In this document: positions 49,814 to 60,702 of the stretch, piece after piece
Position numbering within the stretch: position 1 is the first letter of the stretch
How the letters are laid out: each line of letters starts with the position of its first letter
NCBI RefSeq assembly: GCF_029433855.1
Contig: NZ_JAROAU010000003.1
Span: forward strand, 563,151 to 627,150
Direction of reading: 5' to 3'
Length of the DNA stretch: 64,000 nt
Source of the DNA: Candidatus Kosakonia sp. 282A-S69
Lineage (GTDB): Bacteria > Pseudomonadota > Gammaproteobacteria > Enterobacterales > Enterobacteriaceae
Notes under the pieces: model-generated
What the model saw: only the letters and a program-made list of their open reading frames with translations
Told to the model about the DNA's origin: nothing
Databases searched by the model: none
Translations under genes and position numbers: made by a program

Positions 49814-50560
49814 ATGGATCGCGCGATATATACCGCAATGGGCGCTGCTAACGCGGCGCTTAACCGCCAGGCGGTGACCTCAAACAATCTGGCGAACGCA
49901 TCGACCAACGGGTTCCGGGCGCAGATCGCCGCTTATCGCGCGATCCCGGTGCGCGGCCCGTCGGTGGAGACCCGCACGATGGTGACGGAGTCGACGCCAT
50001 GGAGCGACAGCACCATGGGCCCGATGCAGGCCACCGGGCGCAACCTCGACGTGGCGATGCCGCAGAACGGCTGGCTGGCGGTGCAACTGCCCGACGGCAG
50101 TGAAGGCTATACCAAAGATGGCAACATCGAAGTGGACGCCGATGGCCAGCTGCGGGTGCACGGCATGCCGCTGATTGGCGATGGCGGCCCGATTGCCGTC
50201 CCGCCACAGGCAGAACTGACGCTCGCCGCTGACGGCACCATTACCGCGCTGGGCGCAGGCGATGAGCCCTCCGCGCTGGCGCAGGTTGGCCGTCTGAAGA
50301 TGGTCAATGCCACGCCAGGCATGCTGAAACATGGCGACGATGGCCTGTTCCACGTCGCCGATCCGAACGCTGCCGCCGTGCTGCCTGCCGATGCCGATCT
50401 GCGTCTGATGCCCGGCATGCTGGAGGGGAGCAACGTCAGCCCGGTGAAATCGATGGTGGAGATGATCGCCACCTCACGCGGCTTTGACATGAACATGAAA
50501 GTCATCACCACCGTTGATGACAACGAACAGAAAGCCAACCAGTTACTGAGCGCCAGTTAG
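49814..50560 (+). CDS. flgF: flagellar proximal rod protein FlgF
   Basis: 248 aa. Starts [19 protein letters not shown] with [15 protein letters not shown] (axial motif) and ends with [18 protein letters not shown]. It forms the proximal rod with FlgB and FlgC. It begins six bases after flgE. Confidence 0.97.
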   Translation: MDRAIYTAMGAANAALNRQAVTSNNLANASTNGFRAQIAAYRAIPVRGPSVETRTMVTESTPWSDSTMGPMQATGRNLDVAMPQNGWLAVQLPDGSEGYTKDGNIEVDADGQLRVHGMPLIGDGGPIAVPPQAELTLAADGTITALGAGDEPSALAQVGRLKMVNATPGMLKHGDDGLFHVADPNAAAVLPADADLRLMPGMLEGSNVSPVKSMVEMIATSRGFDMNMKVITTVDDNEQKANQLLSAS

Positions 50561-50583
50561 GTCGCGGTAAGGAGAACAACAGC

Positions 50584-51366
50584 ATGATTCGCTCTTTATG
50601 GATTGCGAAAACCGGCCTCGAAGCCCAGCAAACCAATATGGATGTGATTTCCAACAACCTGGCGAACGTCAGCACCAACGGCTTTAAACGCCAGCGGGCG
50701 GTGTTTGAGGATCTGATCTATCAGACCCTACGCCAGCCGGGCGCACAGTCGTCCGAGCAGACCACCATCCCGTCTGGTTTACAGCTGGGCACCGGCGTGC
50801 GTCCGGTGGCGACCGAGCGTATTCACAGCCAGGGCAGCCTGACGCAGACCAACAATAGCAAGGATGTCGCCATTGAAGGCGGCGGCTTCTTCCAGGTGCT
50901 GCTGCCGGACGGCACCACCGCCTATACCCGCGATGGCTCTTTCCAGTTCGACCAGAACGGTCAGCTGGTGACCTCCAGCGGTTATCAGGTGCAGCCGGCT
51001 ATCACCATTCCGCAGGATGCACAGAGCCTGACCATCGGCAACGACGGTACGGTAAGCGTCACGGTTCCTGGCCAGACCGCGCCGCAGCAAGTCGGGCAGC
51101 TCACCCTGAGTTCGTTTATCAACGAATCTGGCCTTGAAAGTATTGGTGAAAACCTCTATCGCGAAACGCAATCGTCGGGTGCGCCGAATGAATCTACGCC
51201 GGGTCTCAACGGCGCGGGCACCCTGAAGCAGGGCTATGTCGAAACCTCCAACGTTAACGTAGCGGAAGAGCTGGTCAATATGATCCAGACCCAGCGCGCC
51301 TATGAAATTAACAGTAAGGCGGTCTCGGCCTCTGACCAGATGCTGCAACGATTGTCACAACTTTGA
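50584..51366 (+). CDS. flgG: flagellar distal rod protein FlgG
   Basis: 260 aa, as in E. coli. N-terminal [20 protein letters not shown], the FlgG-specific loop around residue 50 ([15 protein letters not shown]), and C-terminal [17 protein letters not shown]. It forms the distal rod that passes through the P and L rings. Confidence 0.97.
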   Translation: MIRSLWIAKTGLEAQQTNMDVISNNLANVSTNGFKRQRAVFEDLIYQTLRQPGAQSSEQTTIPSGLQLGTGVRPVATERIHSQGSLTQTNNSKDVAIEGGGFFQVLLPDGTTAYTRDGSFQFDQNGQLVTSSGYQVQPAITIPQDAQSLTIGNDGTVSVTVPGQTAPQQVGQLTLSSFINESGLESIGENLYRETQSSGAPNESTPGLNGAGTLKQGYVETSNVNVAEELVNMIQTQRAYEINSKAVSASDQMLQRLSQL

Positions 51367-51411
51367 ACCCTGGCCGCGGGCACGCTCGCGGCTGCATTAC
51401 CTGTAGTGAAT

Positions 51412-52128
51412 ATGATGACTAATCTCCCTTGCTCTGAAACCACGCTGGGCCGTATGGCCTCAACGCTCCTGTTAATGAGTCTGTTAACCGGCTGCGCCTA
51501 CATTCCACAAAAACCACTGGTAGGGGGGGAAACCTCTGCCGCGCCGACGCCGGTTGCTGCCGCATCGGTTAATGGCGCAATTTTTCAGTCAGGGCAGGCG
51601 ATGAATTATGGTTATCAACCGATGTTTGAAGACCGCCGTCCGCGCAATGTCGGCGATACGCTGACCATTGCCTTGCAGGAGAACGTCAGCGCCAGCAAAA
51701 GCTCCTCCGCCACCGCATCGCGCGATGGATCGACCGATGTCGGTATGAGCACGGTGCCTGGCTTCCTCTCCGGGCTGGTGGGCGGCGGCAAAGCCGATGC
51801 ATCGCTGAGTGGCAACAACGACTTCGCCGGACAGGGCGGGGCGGCAGCGAAAAATACCTTTAGCGGCACCATCACCGTGACGGTGAAACAGGTGCTGGAA
51901 AACGGCAACCTGGCCGTGGTGGGGGAAAAACAGATCGCCATTAATCAGGGAACGGAGTTCATCCGCTTCTCCGGCATCGTGAACCCGCGCACCATCAGCG
52001 CCAGCAACACCGTTGTATCAACCCAGGTGGCAGATGCGCGCATTGAGTATGTCGGTAACGGCTATATCAACGAAGCGCAGCAGATGGGCTGGTTGCAACG
52101 CCTGTTCCTTAACCTTTCTCCTTTTTGA
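51412..52128 (+). CDS. flgH: flagellar L-ring lipoprotein FlgH
   Basis: 238 aa from ATG at 51412; a GTG two codons upstream would give 240 aa and neither start has a clear ribosome site. Lipobox LLTGC. Conserved [20 protein letters not shown] and C-terminal [20 protein letters not shown]. It forms the outer-membrane L ring with FlgI's P ring. Confidence 0.95.
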   Translation: MMTNLPCSETTLGRMASTLLLMSLLTGCAYIPQKPLVGGETSAAPTPVAAASVNGAIFQSGQAMNYGYQPMFEDRRPRNVGDTLTIALQENVSASKSSSATASRDGSTDVGMSTVPGFLSGLVGGGKADASLSGNNDFAGQGGAAAKNTFSGTITVTVKQVLENGNLAVVGEKQIAINQGTEFIRFSGIVNPRTISASNTVVSTQVADARIEYVGNGYINEAQQMGWLQRLFLNLSPF

Positions 52129-52131
52129 TTG

Positions 52132-53250
52132 ATGATGAAAATGTTTTCCTTTATGCGTTACCTGGCGCTCTTCTGCTGTCTGTCGGGACTTATCACCGGC
52201 CAGGCCAGCGCCGAGCGGATCCGGGATCTCGCCACGATTCAGGGCGTTCGCGGCAACTCCCTGATGGGCTACGGCCTGGTGGTGGGCCTGGATGGCACCG
52301 GCGATCAGACCATGCAGACGCCGTTTACCACCCAGAGCCTCAACAATATGCTCTCGCAGCTCGGCATTACCGTACCTGCGGGCGTCAACATGCAGCTTAA
52401 AAACGTCGCTGCGGTAATGGTGACGGCAGAGCTGCCGCCCTTTGCCCGCGCCGGAGAGAAGATCGATGTGGTGGTCTCCTCTATGGGCAACGCGAAAAGT
52501 TTACGCGGCGGTACGCTACTGATGACGCCGCTTAAAGGCGCTGATAGCCAAATCTACGCCCTGGCACAGGGGAACCTGCTGGTTTCCGGCGCAGGCGCGC
52601 AGGCGGGCGGTAACCGCGTGCAGGTTAACCAGCTGAACGGCGCACGCATCAGCGGCGGCGCAACGGTTGAGCGCGAGGTGCCCTCTAACTTTGCCGGGCA
52701 GAGCACGCTGAAACTGGTGCTGCACCAGGATGACTTCACCGTTGCCCAGCAGGTCAGCGATGCCATTAACCGTCGTTATGGCGGCGCGGCCGTGGCGGAA
52801 GATGCCCGTACCGTGAGCCTGCGTGCTCCGGCTGACAGCGCGGCGCGCGTGCGTTTCCTCTCTGCGGTGCAGGATCTGCCGCTGCGGGTCGACGCCGGCG
52901 ATGCGCGTATCATCATTAACTCGCGTACCGGCTCGGTGGTGATGAATGGCCATGTCTCTCTCGATTCTTGCGCTGTTGCGCAGGGGGATTTGACGGTTGA
53001 AGTGGCGCAAAATGAGCAGGTCAATCAGCCCAACGCACCGCTGGCTGGCGGGCAGACGGTGGTGACGCAAAACACGCAGCTCTCGGTGCGTGAACAGAAC
53101 GGCTCCCTGCAGCGCGTACAGACCAGCACCGATCTGAACAATGTCGTCCGCGCCCTTAATGGCCTTGGCGCAACGCCGAACGATTTGATGGCGATCCTGC
53201 AATCGATGAAAAGCGCAGGCTGTCTGCATGCTCGTCTGGAGATCAACTGA
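52132..53250 (+). CDS. flgI: flagellar P-ring protein FlgI
   Basis: 372 aa from ATG at 52132; TTG at 52129 or a second ATG at 52135 are possible. Signal peptide ends near [10 protein letters not shown]. The FlgI hallmark [15 protein letters not shown] and [19 protein letters not shown] are present. The periplasmic ring protein polymerises around the rod. Its stop overlaps flgJ (TGATG). Confidence 0.95.
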   Translation: MMKMFSFMRYLALFCCLSGLITGQASAERIRDLATIQGVRGNSLMGYGLVVGLDGTGDQTMQTPFTTQSLNNMLSQLGITVPAGVNMQLKNVAAVMVTAELPPFARAGEKIDVVVSSMGNAKSLRGGTLLMTPLKGADSQIYALAQGNLLVSGAGAQAGGNRVQVNQLNGARISGGATVEREVPSNFAGQSTLKLVLHQDDFTVAQQVSDAINRRYGGAAVAEDARTVSLRAPADSAARVRFLSAVQDLPLRVDAGDARIIINSRTGSVVMNGHVSLDSCAVAQGDLTVEVAQNEQVNQPNAPLAGGQTVVTQNTQLSVREQNGSLQRVQTSTDLNNVVRALNGLGATPNDLMAILQSMKSAGCLHARLEIN

Positions 53251-54209
53251 TGATTGGCCCGTCCGTGCCGCAAGATGCAGCCTTTGATGCCCACAGCCTC
53301 GATAAGTTAAAGCTGGCGGCACGCAATGATTCGCCGCAGGCGCTCAAAGCCGTTGCTAAACAGATGGAGGGCCTGTTCGTGCAGATGATGCTGAAAAGCA
53401 TGCGCCAGGCCAGCTTTAAAGATGGCTTATTCAATACCCAGCAGTCGGAGATGTTCACCTCGCTGTACGACCAGCAGATTTCGCAGAACATCGCCGACAA
53501 AGGCAGGATGGGTTTTGCCGATCTGATGGTCAAACAGCTGACCGGCAAAAGCGATGCGGTAGCGCAACCGGCTACCGCGACGCGCGAAGTTCCCCTCAAT
53601 ATCAGCCCGGCACGCTTTATTGGCGTGCCGCTGCGTCTGCAACCGGCAGAGCCGGAAACGGCGCAGGCCAATAATGAGCGGGCACCCCAGCCCGAAGTGC
53701 CCGCCATCCCCGGCGGCGGATTTATCTCTCGCATGATGGCACCGGCTATGGCGGTGGCGCGTTTAAGCGGTATTCCGCATCAATTAATCATTGCCCAGGC
53801 GGCGCTGGAGTCCGGTTGGGGTAAACGGGAAATACTGACCGAAGATGGCAAACCGAGCCATAACTTATTTGGCGTAAAAGCGACAGCAGAGTGGCAGGGT
53901 GAAACGACCGAAATAACCACCACCGAATATGAAAATGGCGTGGCGCAAAAAATAAAGGATAAATTTAAAGTCTACTCCTCTTATGCCGAAGCGCTGGAAG
54001 ATTATACGTCGTTAATAAGCCGTAACCCTCGTTATAAAAATGTTGTGAAATCGGAAACGCCGGAAATAGCGGCAAAAGCGTTGCAATCCGCAGGATATGC
54101 AACGGATCCGGCATATGCGAAAAAATTGATCAATATCATTCAACAGGTCCGAAATAAGGTGAATGAAGCGACAGAGGCATATTCCTCGGATTTTTCCTCA
54201 TTATTTTAG
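53250..54209 (+). CDS. flgJ: rod-cap muramidase FlgJ
   Basis: 319 aa. N-terminal rod scaffold domain (about 20-100; AVAKQMEGLFVQMMLKSMR) and C-terminal glucosaminidase domain (about 160-305; LIIAQAALESGWGKRE with the catalytic Glu). It hydrolyses peptidoglycan so the rod can pass. Last gene of flgB-J before the flgKL promoter. Confidence 0.97.
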   Translation: MIGPSVPQDAAFDAHSLDKLKLAARNDSPQALKAVAKQMEGLFVQMMLKSMRQASFKDGLFNTQQSEMFTSLYDQQISQNIADKGRMGFADLMVKQLTGKSDAVAQPATATREVPLNISPARFIGVPLRLQPAEPETAQANNERAPQPEVPAIPGGGFISRMMAPAMAVARLSGIPHQLIIAQAALESGWGKREILTEDGKPSHNLFGVKATAEWQGETTEITTTEYENGVAQKIKDKFKVYSSYAEALEDYTSLISRNPRYKNVVKSETPEIAAKALQSAGYATDPAYAKKLINIIQQVRNKVNEATEAYSSDFSSLF

Positions 54210-54218
54210 GTCGCGGCC

Positions 54219-54245
54219 TTTAGCGAAATTTTGCAGGGCCGATAA
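54219..54245 (+). promoter_or_regulatory. sigma28-type promoter of flgKL
   Basis: A perfect FliA -10, GCCGATAA (54238-54245), with a weaker -35 TTTAGCGA 11 bases upstream (3/8). It lies 66 bases before flgK, where class III flgKL promoters are expected. Confidence 0.6.
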
Positions 54246-54311
54246 ATATAGAGAGCACAACTTTTATCGGGGGCTTCTTATCTCCTCCTCCTCTGGTAAG
54301 GATCGATAGCA

Positions 54312-55952
54312 ATGAATTTAATCAATCTGGCCCAGTCCGGGCTTAACGCCGCGCAGAACGCGTTAAATGTGGTAGGTAATAACTTGTCAAATGCCACAAC
54401 AACAGGCTACAGCCGCCAGAATATTATTCTCGGCGAGGCAGGTGGGAAATCCACAAGTTATGGCTTCTTCGGCTATGGCGTGAAAGTGGGTGATGTACAG
54501 CGCGCTTACGACGGTTTTATGACCAACCAGGTGCGCGGCGCAACCACTGAGTTTTATACCCTGAATAGCCGCTATGAGCAGGTCAGCCAAATTGATGACA
54601 TGCTCGGCGACAGCACCAACAATATCTCTGTCACCATGGATAGCCTGTTTGAAGCGATGGAGTCGGTCAGTAAAGACCCGGTCGATCCAGCCGCGCGTCA
54701 AAGTGTGCTTTCCCAGTTTAACGCGCTGGCGAATCAGTATCGCAGTAACAGCAAAACGTTAAACGGCCTTGAGCAGAGCACCAATACGCAGATTAGCCAG
54801 AGCGTTGACGACATCAACTCTTATACCAAACAGCTTGCCAAACTTAATGAGCAGATTGAAAAAGTGCACGGCCAGACCGGCGGTATGCCAGCCGATCTGC
54901 TGGATCAGCGCGACCAGCTCTTAAGCCAGCTCAGCGAAAAGATCGGCATTAAAGTCAGCGAAAACAGCGATACCGGCGCGGTCAGCGTCTCAATGCAAAA
55001 CGGTATGGCGCTAGTGAGCGCCGGCAAATCCTATGAATTGCAGGCCAGCGCCTCGGCAAGCGATCCCAATACGACCGTGGTGGCGTACGTTGACGCTTCC
55101 GGTAATGCCTTACCGCTGGATGAAGAGAAGACCACCGGCGAGCTGGGCGGCCTGTTTAAATTCCGCAATGAAGATCTGGTCTCCGCGCGCGATCAGCTCA
55201 ACCAGCTGGCGCTGCAGATGGCGAACAAATTCAACGAAGTGAACGCCCAGGGCTACGATCTTGACGGCAATGCCGGCGGCGATCTCTTCAACATTGCGGA
55301 TCCGTTGGCGGTGGGCAAAATCAATAACACCGGCACCGGTTCGCTGGATGTTAACTTCACGGATATTCCGTCGGTGAAATCCGAGGATTACGAACTGGTC
55401 TATAACGGACCGGGCAGCACTGACTGGTCCATCACCACCAGCGATGGTCGTAACATCACCCCGACGATTGGCACCAACGGCGAGCTTGAGTTTGAAGGTA
55501 TCTCCGTGACGCCGGGCGGCGCGCCGCAGCCGGGCGACAGCTTCACCCTCAACCCGACCGACGGCGCGGCGGATAACCTGACCGTGGCGATCACCGATGG
55601 CGATCAGATCGCGGCGGCGAAATCTGCCGATCCGGACGATCAGAGCGATAACGAAAATATCCTCGATCTGATTGGTATCAAAGATGAAAAAGTGGTCGAA
55701 GGCAAGACGCTCTCCGGTGCTTACGCCAGCCTGGTCAGTTCCGTAGGCTCCTCCGTCAGCGCGTTAAAAGCGGACATCTCGACCGCCGCGAATGTCCACG
55801 ACCAGTGGGCTTTGCAGCAGCAGTCCGTTTCAGGGGTGGATATCACGGAAGAGTACGTCAATTTGCAGATGTTCTCTCAGTACTACCAGGCGAATGCGCA
55901 GGTGCTACAGACCGCGAATACGCTGTTCGACACCATTTTAAATATCCGTTAA
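54312..55952 (+). CDS. flgK: hook-filament junction protein FlgK
   Basis: 546 aa (HAP1). N-terminal SGLNAAQNALNVVGNNLSNA and C-terminal EEYVNLQMFSQYYQANAQVL, the D0 pair. It is the first junction protein between hook and filament, exported with FlgN. Confidence 0.96.
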   Translation: MNLINLAQSGLNAAQNALNVVGNNLSNATTTGYSRQNIILGEAGGKSTSYGFFGYGVKVGDVQRAYDGFMTNQVRGATTEFYTLNSRYEQVSQIDDMLGDSTNNISVTMDSLFEAMESVSKDPVDPAARQSVLSQFNALANQYRSNSKTLNGLEQSTNTQISQSVDDINSYTKQLAKLNEQIEKVHGQTGGMPADLLDQRDQLLSQLSEKIGIKVSENSDTGAVSVSMQNGMALVSAGKSYELQASASASDPNTTVVAYVDASGNALPLDEEKTTGELGGLFKFRNEDLVSARDQLNQLALQMANKFNEVNAQGYDLDGNAGGDLFNIADPLAVGKINNTGTGSLDVNFTDIPSVKSEDYELVYNGPGSTDWSITTSDGRNITPTIGTNGELEFEGISVTPGGAPQPGDSFTLNPTDGAADNLTVAITDGDQIAAAKSADPDDQSDNENILDLIGIKDEKVVEGKTLSGAYASLVSSVGSSVSALKADISTAANVHDQWALQQQSVSGVDITEEYVNLQMFSQYYQANAQVLQTANTLFDTILNIR

Positions 55953-55999
55953 TCGCGCCCGGGTAACCGGGTTGCTTAACCTACGATCGGGAAATAACG

Positions 56000-56923
56000 A
56001 TGCGTCTTAGCACGAGTTATATTTTTCAAAACCGCATAGATAGCCTGGGCGACGCGATGACGGGTTACAACGATCTGGCGACCCGCCTCTCCGCGGGCCA
56101 GACGCTGCTGAAACCCTCTGACGATCCGACCGGCGCGTCGCAGTCTGTTACCTTGCAAACGGCGCTGTCGCGCATGAGCCAGTTTGATACCGCGCGAACC
56201 TACGCGCAGGACGCATTAGGCCAAGAAGACAATACGCTGGATTCAATCAGCAACCTGCTGACAGAGAACCTGACGCAAAAAATCATCGCGGGTGGCAACG
56301 GTGCCTACTCGGACGAAGATCGCGCCGCGCTGGCGGAAGAGCTTCAGGGCATCCGCGATAACCTGCTGGATCTGGCGAACACTAAAAACAGCGACGGTCG
56401 CTACATTTTTGCCGGTTATAAAACCGGTAATCCGCCGTTCCAGGCCGATGGTACCTATGTTGGCGGCGATACCGCCATGACCCAGGTTGTCTCCGACAGC
56501 ACGGAAATGCAGGTTGGTCACACCGGCAATGATGTGTTCCTGAGCGGTACGCCGGACGATATGTTCAAGGCGCTCGACAGCGCGATTGCGCAGCTTAAAC
56601 AGCCGGTAACCAGCGACGCAGATCGCGATGCGCTGCAGGCTGTACTGGATGATGCCAACGTCAGCATTAAGAAAAATATTGATAACCCGGGCAAGGTACG
56701 TGCCACCGTCGGCACCAATATGCAGCAGATCGAGGCGCTTGGCTTCAGTGCCGAGGCGCAGAGTATCAATGTTCAAAGCCGATTGCAGGAGACATTAGGC
56801 TCGGATTGGGACTCGATGATTACCTTATTGTCACAATCAAAGATGTCAGAGTTCGCGCTTAACTCATCCATGACGGTATTTCAGTCAATGCAGCAGCTCT
56901 CAATTTTCAAAGTGATGGGCTGA
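56000..56923 (+). CDS. flgL: hook-filament junction protein FlgL
   Basis: 307 aa (HAP3). Starts MRLSTSYIFQNRIDSLGDAM and has the flagellin-like LSAGQTLLKPSDDP; ends with SEFALNSSMTVFQSMQQLS. It joins FlgK to the filament. Flagellin is not in this window. Confidence 0.96.
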   Translation: MRLSTSYIFQNRIDSLGDAMTGYNDLATRLSAGQTLLKPSDDPTGASQSVTLQTALSRMSQFDTARTYAQDALGQEDNTLDSISNLLTENLTQKIIAGGNGAYSDEDRAALAEELQGIRDNLLDLANTKNSDGRYIFAGYKTGNPPFQADGTYVGGDTAMTQVVSDSTEMQVGHTGNDVFLSGTPDDMFKALDSAIAQLKQPVTSDADRDALQAVLDDANVSIKKNIDNPGKVRATVGTNMQQIEALGFSAEAQSINVQSRLQETLGSDWDSMITLLSQSKMSEFALNSSMTVFQSMQQLSIFKVMG

Positions 56924-56994
56924 TATTCCGCTTCTGATGTTTTAATCCCGTACGCAATTATGGGAATGTTATTAGATGCATGTATATGAATAAG

Positions 56995-57020
56995 CTCTCC
57001 CCGCATGCGGAGAGTTTATT
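56995..57020 (+). terminator. flgL terminator
   Basis: CTCTCC and GGAGAG form a 6-bp stem with a 8-base loop followed by TTTATT, about 70 bases after flgL. Confidence 0.65.
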
Positions 57021-57046
57021 GTGTTCCCTATTATTCAGGTTCAGCT

Positions 57047-58708
57047 ATGTTTAAAGACTTAAAAATATCCACAGGAGTTAATCTCCTGATTGGTTTGTTA
57101 ATTGTTTGTATTATTGCAGTATCAACTTATGCATTGACCAGTTCAAAATCCGCATCTGAAAATTTTGATGACTCGGTTTTGACTAATAAAAATGTTGATA
57201 CCTTAAATAGCGCAATTCTCGGCCTGACGAATGCGATGGCGCAGGTCAATGCCGGTATGCTGGCCACCATGATTAACCAGCCGGTCAACCAGGGGGATAT
57301 CGATAACGCGAAAAAGATGTTCACCATGGCCGAAAGGGACATGAACAAGTTTATGGCTACGCCCTTTAAAACCGAGAAAGAGGAGCTTATCGCCAAAGAG
57401 ATCCATAAACGCTTTGAAAGCGTTTTGGCTTTTTCATTGAAAAAGATGAACTACATCCGTAACCCAACTGGCTACACCAACGACGTTGTGGATGAAGCGA
57501 AACAGCGTATTGCCCTAAAAGATCTGGCTGATGAGTACCTCGTCTTCGCTGAAGGGCTGATTAATACGTTCGGCGACACGGCTCATGCTGATACACAGCG
57601 TATGACCCTGTTCGCCATGGGCGCTCTCATTCTCGCCATCATCGCAGCCGTGGTGTCCCGCATCTGGTTAAAACGCACGATTTTCAACCGCCTGGAACAG
57701 TCGATTACCGCCTTCCAGTCTATCGCTTCCGGCAACCTGAGCACCCGCATCGAGGCCGGTGCGCAGAATGAAATCGGCAAAATGCTGGCGGAAGTTGAAG
57801 GGATGCGCCAGTCGCTGACCGACACCGTGTACGGCATTCGTAACGGCGTGAAGCACATCTATACCAACGCCCAGGAGATCGCGACCAGCAACAACGACCT
57901 CTCTTCACGTACTGAGCAGCAAGCCTCTGCGTTGCAGGAGACTGCCGCCAGCATGGAAGAGCTGAAGATCACCGTTCGCCAGAACGCCGATAACGCCCAC
58001 AGCGCACAGCAACTGGCGGAAAGCGCCAGCGTTAGCGCGCAGAAAGGCGGTGAAGTGATGCACAACCTTGAGCAGATCATGGTGGAAATCACAGCGAACT
58101 CCCGTCAAATTGCCGATATCAACAGCGTAATTGACAGCATCGCTAACCAGACCAACATTCTGGCGCTGAACGCAGCGGTTGAAGCGGCGCGTGCGGGCGA
58201 ACAGGGACGTGGTTTTGCGGTTGTCGCAGGTGAAGTCCGTAATCTGGCGAAACGCAGCGCCGACGCGGCGAAAGAGATCCGCCAGCTGATCAACACCTGT
58301 GTTGCCAATATGAATACCGGTTCGCAGGAAGTTGAACTGGCCGGTGCGTCAATGCAGGAGATTGTAAAATCCGTGGTGCAGGTGACCGACATTATGGCGG
58401 AAATCACCTCGGCATCTGATGAGCAGAGTACCGGAATTAATCAGATTGCTCAGGCGGTGAATGAGATGGATCTGGTTACCCAGCAGAATGCTCAGATGGT
58501 AGAGAATGCGGCGAAAACGGCGACCAGCGTTGAGCAGCATGCCAGCAGCCTCGATCAGATCGTGGCGCAATTTGTGATTAATGAACATCACGTTTCTGCG
58601 GGTGCGCGTGAGCAGCATGCGATTGAAACGGTGCGTCCTGTTATTTCTGCTACGCGCAAAGATTTCGTTCCTGTTAAAAAATCCGAAGGGGATTGGGAAA
58701 CATTTTAA
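57047..58708 (+). CDS. methyl-accepting chemotaxis protein within the flagellar locus
   Basis: 553 aa from ATG at 57047. Membrane helix (about 12-34), periplasmic four-helix sensor (about 35-190), second helix (about 194-216), HAMP, and a signalling domain with tip region [20 protein letters not shown]. It ends DWETF, a CheR/CheB docking pentapeptide. The Tar/Tsr ligand arginines are absent, so the ligand differs from the amino-acid receptor at 23914. The sensor domain ([20 protein letters not shown]) is not recognised. Its place between flgL and fliA suggests it serves this flagellar system. Confidence 0.95.
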   Translation: MFKDLKISTGVNLLIGLLIVCIIAVSTYALTSSKSASENFDDSVLTNKNVDTLNSAILGLTNAMAQVNAGMLATMINQPVNQGDIDNAKKMFTMAERDMNKFMATPFKTEKEELIAKEIHKRFESVLAFSLKKMNYIRNPTGYTNDVVDEAKQRIALKDLADEYLVFAEGLINTFGDTAHADTQRMTLFAMGALILAIIAAVVSRIWLKRTIFNRLEQSITAFQSIASGNLSTRIEAGAQNEIGKMLAEVEGMRQSLTDTVYGIRNGVKHIYTNAQEIATSNNDLSSRTEQQASALQETAASMEELKITVRQNADNAHSAQQLAESASVSAQKGGEVMHNLEQIMVEITANSRQIADINSVIDSIANQTNILALNAAVEAARAGEQGRGFAVVAGEVRNLAKRSADAAKEIRQLINTCVANMNTGSQEVELAGASMQEIVKSVVQVTDIMAEITSASDEQSTGINQIAQAVNEMDLVTQQNAQMVENAAKTATSVEQHASSLDQIVAQFVINEHHVSAGAREQHAIETVRPVISATRKDFVPVKKSEGDWETF

Positions 58709-58836
58709 TTTCGCGTAGATCGAGCGGGAAATAAAGTCGCAATATGTTCAACTTTACGGTTTCTTATCAGGCTATTTGATTTGGCGATAATCAATAATAA
58801 TTTAGTTCTATTATTATCATCCCGGAAATTGTAATA

Positions 58837-59568
58837 GTGAATGGTTTATACAGTCCCGAAGGGACAATTCAAAAAGAGCAATTGTGGGCTAAATATGGTT
58901 ATTTAGTTCGCTATGAAGCGCTGAAAATGCAATCGAGATTATCAGCCAGCGTTGAAATTGACGATCTTATTCAGGCCGGTGCAATTGCTCTTCTTGATGC
59001 AATCGATCAGTTTGACCCGAAAAAGGGAGTCAAACTCAGCGTCTATATTGCCCAGCGTCTGCGCTGGGCATTTATGGATGAACTACGTGAGCACGATTGG
59101 GTTCCGCGACGCGTGCGCCGCAAAACCCGTGAAGTCTCCTCCGCCATTATGCGCGTTGAACAACGTTCTGGCGGCGCGGCCTCGGAATCGGATGTTGCCG
59201 CTGAGCTTGGCATGACGCTGCAGGAGTATCAGCAGATCCTCGCCGACACCAACACCAGCATGCTCTGTTCGCTGGATGAGTTGCAGGAGTTGCTGGCCGA
59301 CGGCGTCGAGCTGGCGGAGCTTGAGCAGGATCACCTTGATCCCCTCAACGATGCCATGCTGGGGGATTTAACCCGGCAAATCAGCAATGAGATCCGCGAG
59401 CTGCCGGAGCGCGAACAGATGTTGCTCAATCTCTATTATCAACAAGAAATGAATATGAAGGAGGTAGGTTCGCTGCTGGGAATTACCGAAACTCGCGTCA
59501 GCCAATTACATAGCCAGACGATTAAACGTTTACGTGCGCGGCTGGAGGGGCGCGGCTGGGAAGCATAA
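58837..59568 (+). CDS. fliA: flagellar sigma factor FliA (sigma28)
   Basis: 243 aa from a GTG start (MNGLYSPEG), as in E. coli fliA. Regions 2 (LRWAFMDELREHDWVPRRVRR), 3 and 4 (LPEREQMLLNLYYQQEMNMK, then HSQTIKRLRARL) align with E. coli FliA; about 4 residues longer. It directs RNA polymerase to late flagellar promoters and is held by FlgM. A GGCGATAA element (58783-58790) upstream resembles a FliA -10 without a good -35. It sits directly before flhDC, whereas in E. coli it is near fliC. Confidence 0.95.
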   Translation: MNGLYSPEGTIQKEQLWAKYGYLVRYEALKMQSRLSASVEIDDLIQAGAIALLDAIDQFDPKKGVKLSVYIAQRLRWAFMDELREHDWVPRRVRRKTREVSSAIMRVEQRSGGAASESDVAAELGMTLQEYQQILADTNTSMLCSLDELQELLADGVELAELEQDHLDPLNDAMLGDLTRQISNEIRELPEREQMLLNLYYQQEMNMKEVGSLLGITETRVSQLHSQTIKRLRARLEGRGWEA

Positions 59569-59588
59569 ATTTATAAGTCATATCCCAT

Positions 59589-59596
59589 GCCGATAA
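59589..59596 (+). promoter_or_regulatory. orphan FliA -10 element upstream of flhDC
   Basis: Perfect GCCGATAA 20 bases after the fliA stop and 124 bases before flhD. No acceptable -35 lies at the normal spacing, so it is a weak candidate promoter only. Confidence 0.35.
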
Positions 59597-59720
59597 TAAA
59601 TTCATCCTCGATAAATGACGCTGCCTGATTATTATTTCTATTTTTTTATTTTTATTCATTGGTTACGAATTGCAGGACGGTAACTGCGTTATTGGTTACA
59701 TAATACAAGGGGCAGTTGAA

Positions 59721-60068
59721 GTGAACGTAACGAATTTTGATGAGCCAATGCAGTGTATTCGGGATATGAATTTATCCTACCTGCTTTTGGCGCAGCGTTT
59801 GATTCTGGAAGACAGGCTTGCCGCTAAGTTTCGGCTTGGCTTGAGTGAAGCCACAATCGATATTATCAAAGGGTTGACCTTTCCCCAATTAATCAAGCTG
59901 GCATCGACCGGCCAACTAATTTGCCAGCTGCGAATTGATAATGAAACGGTTATTGAGTGTTTAACCAGGGATTCCCGTATTGATGCTTTGCAGAGTATCC
60001 ATACCGGAATCATCTTATCCACTGATTTGCTTAATTCTCTTTCCGGGGAAGAGCCGTCGACAACCTGA
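59721..60068 (+). CDS. flhD: flagellar master regulator subunit FlhD
   Basis: 115 aa from a GTG at 59721 preceded by AAGGGG; an ATG 17 codons earlier is out of proportion with the family. Core LSYLLLAQRLILEDRLAAKFRLG and LTRDSRIDALQSIHTGIILST align with E. coli FlhD. With FlhC it forms the FlhD4C2 activator of class II flagellar genes. The 5' region of 150 bases is AT-rich. Confidence 0.93.
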   Translation: MNVTNFDEPMQCIRDMNLSYLLLAQRLILEDRLAAKFRLGLSEATIDIIKGLTFPQLIKLASTGQLICQLRIDNETVIECLTRDSRIDALQSIHTGIILSTDLLNSLSGEEPSTT

Positions 60069-60082
60069 AAGCGGAGTTTATG

Positions 60083-60631
60083 ATGTGTGAAAAAAGCATA
60101 ATGTCGGAAATCAGGGATGCGCAGATTGCCATGGAATTGATCTCCTTTGGCGCAAGGATGCAGGTACTGGAAAGCGAAACGAGCTTAAGCCGTCGGCGTT
60201 TATTAAAGCTCTATAAGGAGCTTAAAGGCTGTTCGCCGCCGAAAGGCATGCTGCCGTTTTCCACAGACTGGTATATGGCGTGGGAGCAGAATATCCATTC
60301 GTCAATGTTTTATAACATCTACTGTTATTTGCAAAAGACGGAATCGGGCCGCCCTGTCGAAATTATGCTTAAAGGCTACCGCCTCTATTTAGAAAATAGT
60401 CTGAACGGAGCCGCGCAAAAACCAGTATTAGGATTAACCCGCGCCTGGACGCTGCTGCGTTTTATTGACTGCGGCATGATCAAACATATCGAGTGTTGCA
60501 CCTGCGGCGGGCGTTTTATTACCGCGCCAGAGAGTACCCAGGGCGTCTTTACCTGCAGTTTATGTTTTCCGCCCTCCCGGGCAATTAAACGCGCAGGCCC
60601 CGAGCGAACGCTCACCACCCCCCGGATATAA
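60083..60631 (+). CDS. flhC: flagellar master regulator subunit FlhC
   Basis: 182 aa from the second of two adjacent ATGs (MCEKSIMSEIRDAQIAMEL). Core LESETSLSRRRLLKLYKELKG and PPKGMLPFSTDWYMAWEQN match E. coli FlhC. The zinc-binding cysteines are kept in CCTCGG and CSLCFPPSRA. The C-terminus is about ten residues shorter than in E. coli. FlhC provides DNA recognition in FlhD4C2. Confidence 0.95.
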   Translation: MCEKSIMSEIRDAQIAMELISFGARMQVLESETSLSRRRLLKLYKELKGCSPPKGMLPFSTDWYMAWEQNIHSSMFYNIYCYLQKTESGRPVEIMLKGYRLYLENSLNGAAQKPVLGLTRAWTLLRFIDCGMIKHIECCTCGGRFITAPESTQGVFTCSLCFPPSRAIKRAGPERTLTTPRI

Positions 60632-60702
60632 CCGGGTCGGGCATGCGCTGCGCGCACTATTCAGCGTGGCAGGTTGTTTTTTTCAAAGATTAAGGAGTTG
60701 CA

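Noticed and set aside
60640-60690. Terminator and sigma28 promoter before motA
   Set aside because: Only a 5-bp stem with a distant T run and no TAAA-N15-CCGATA pattern; motA may be read from upstream.
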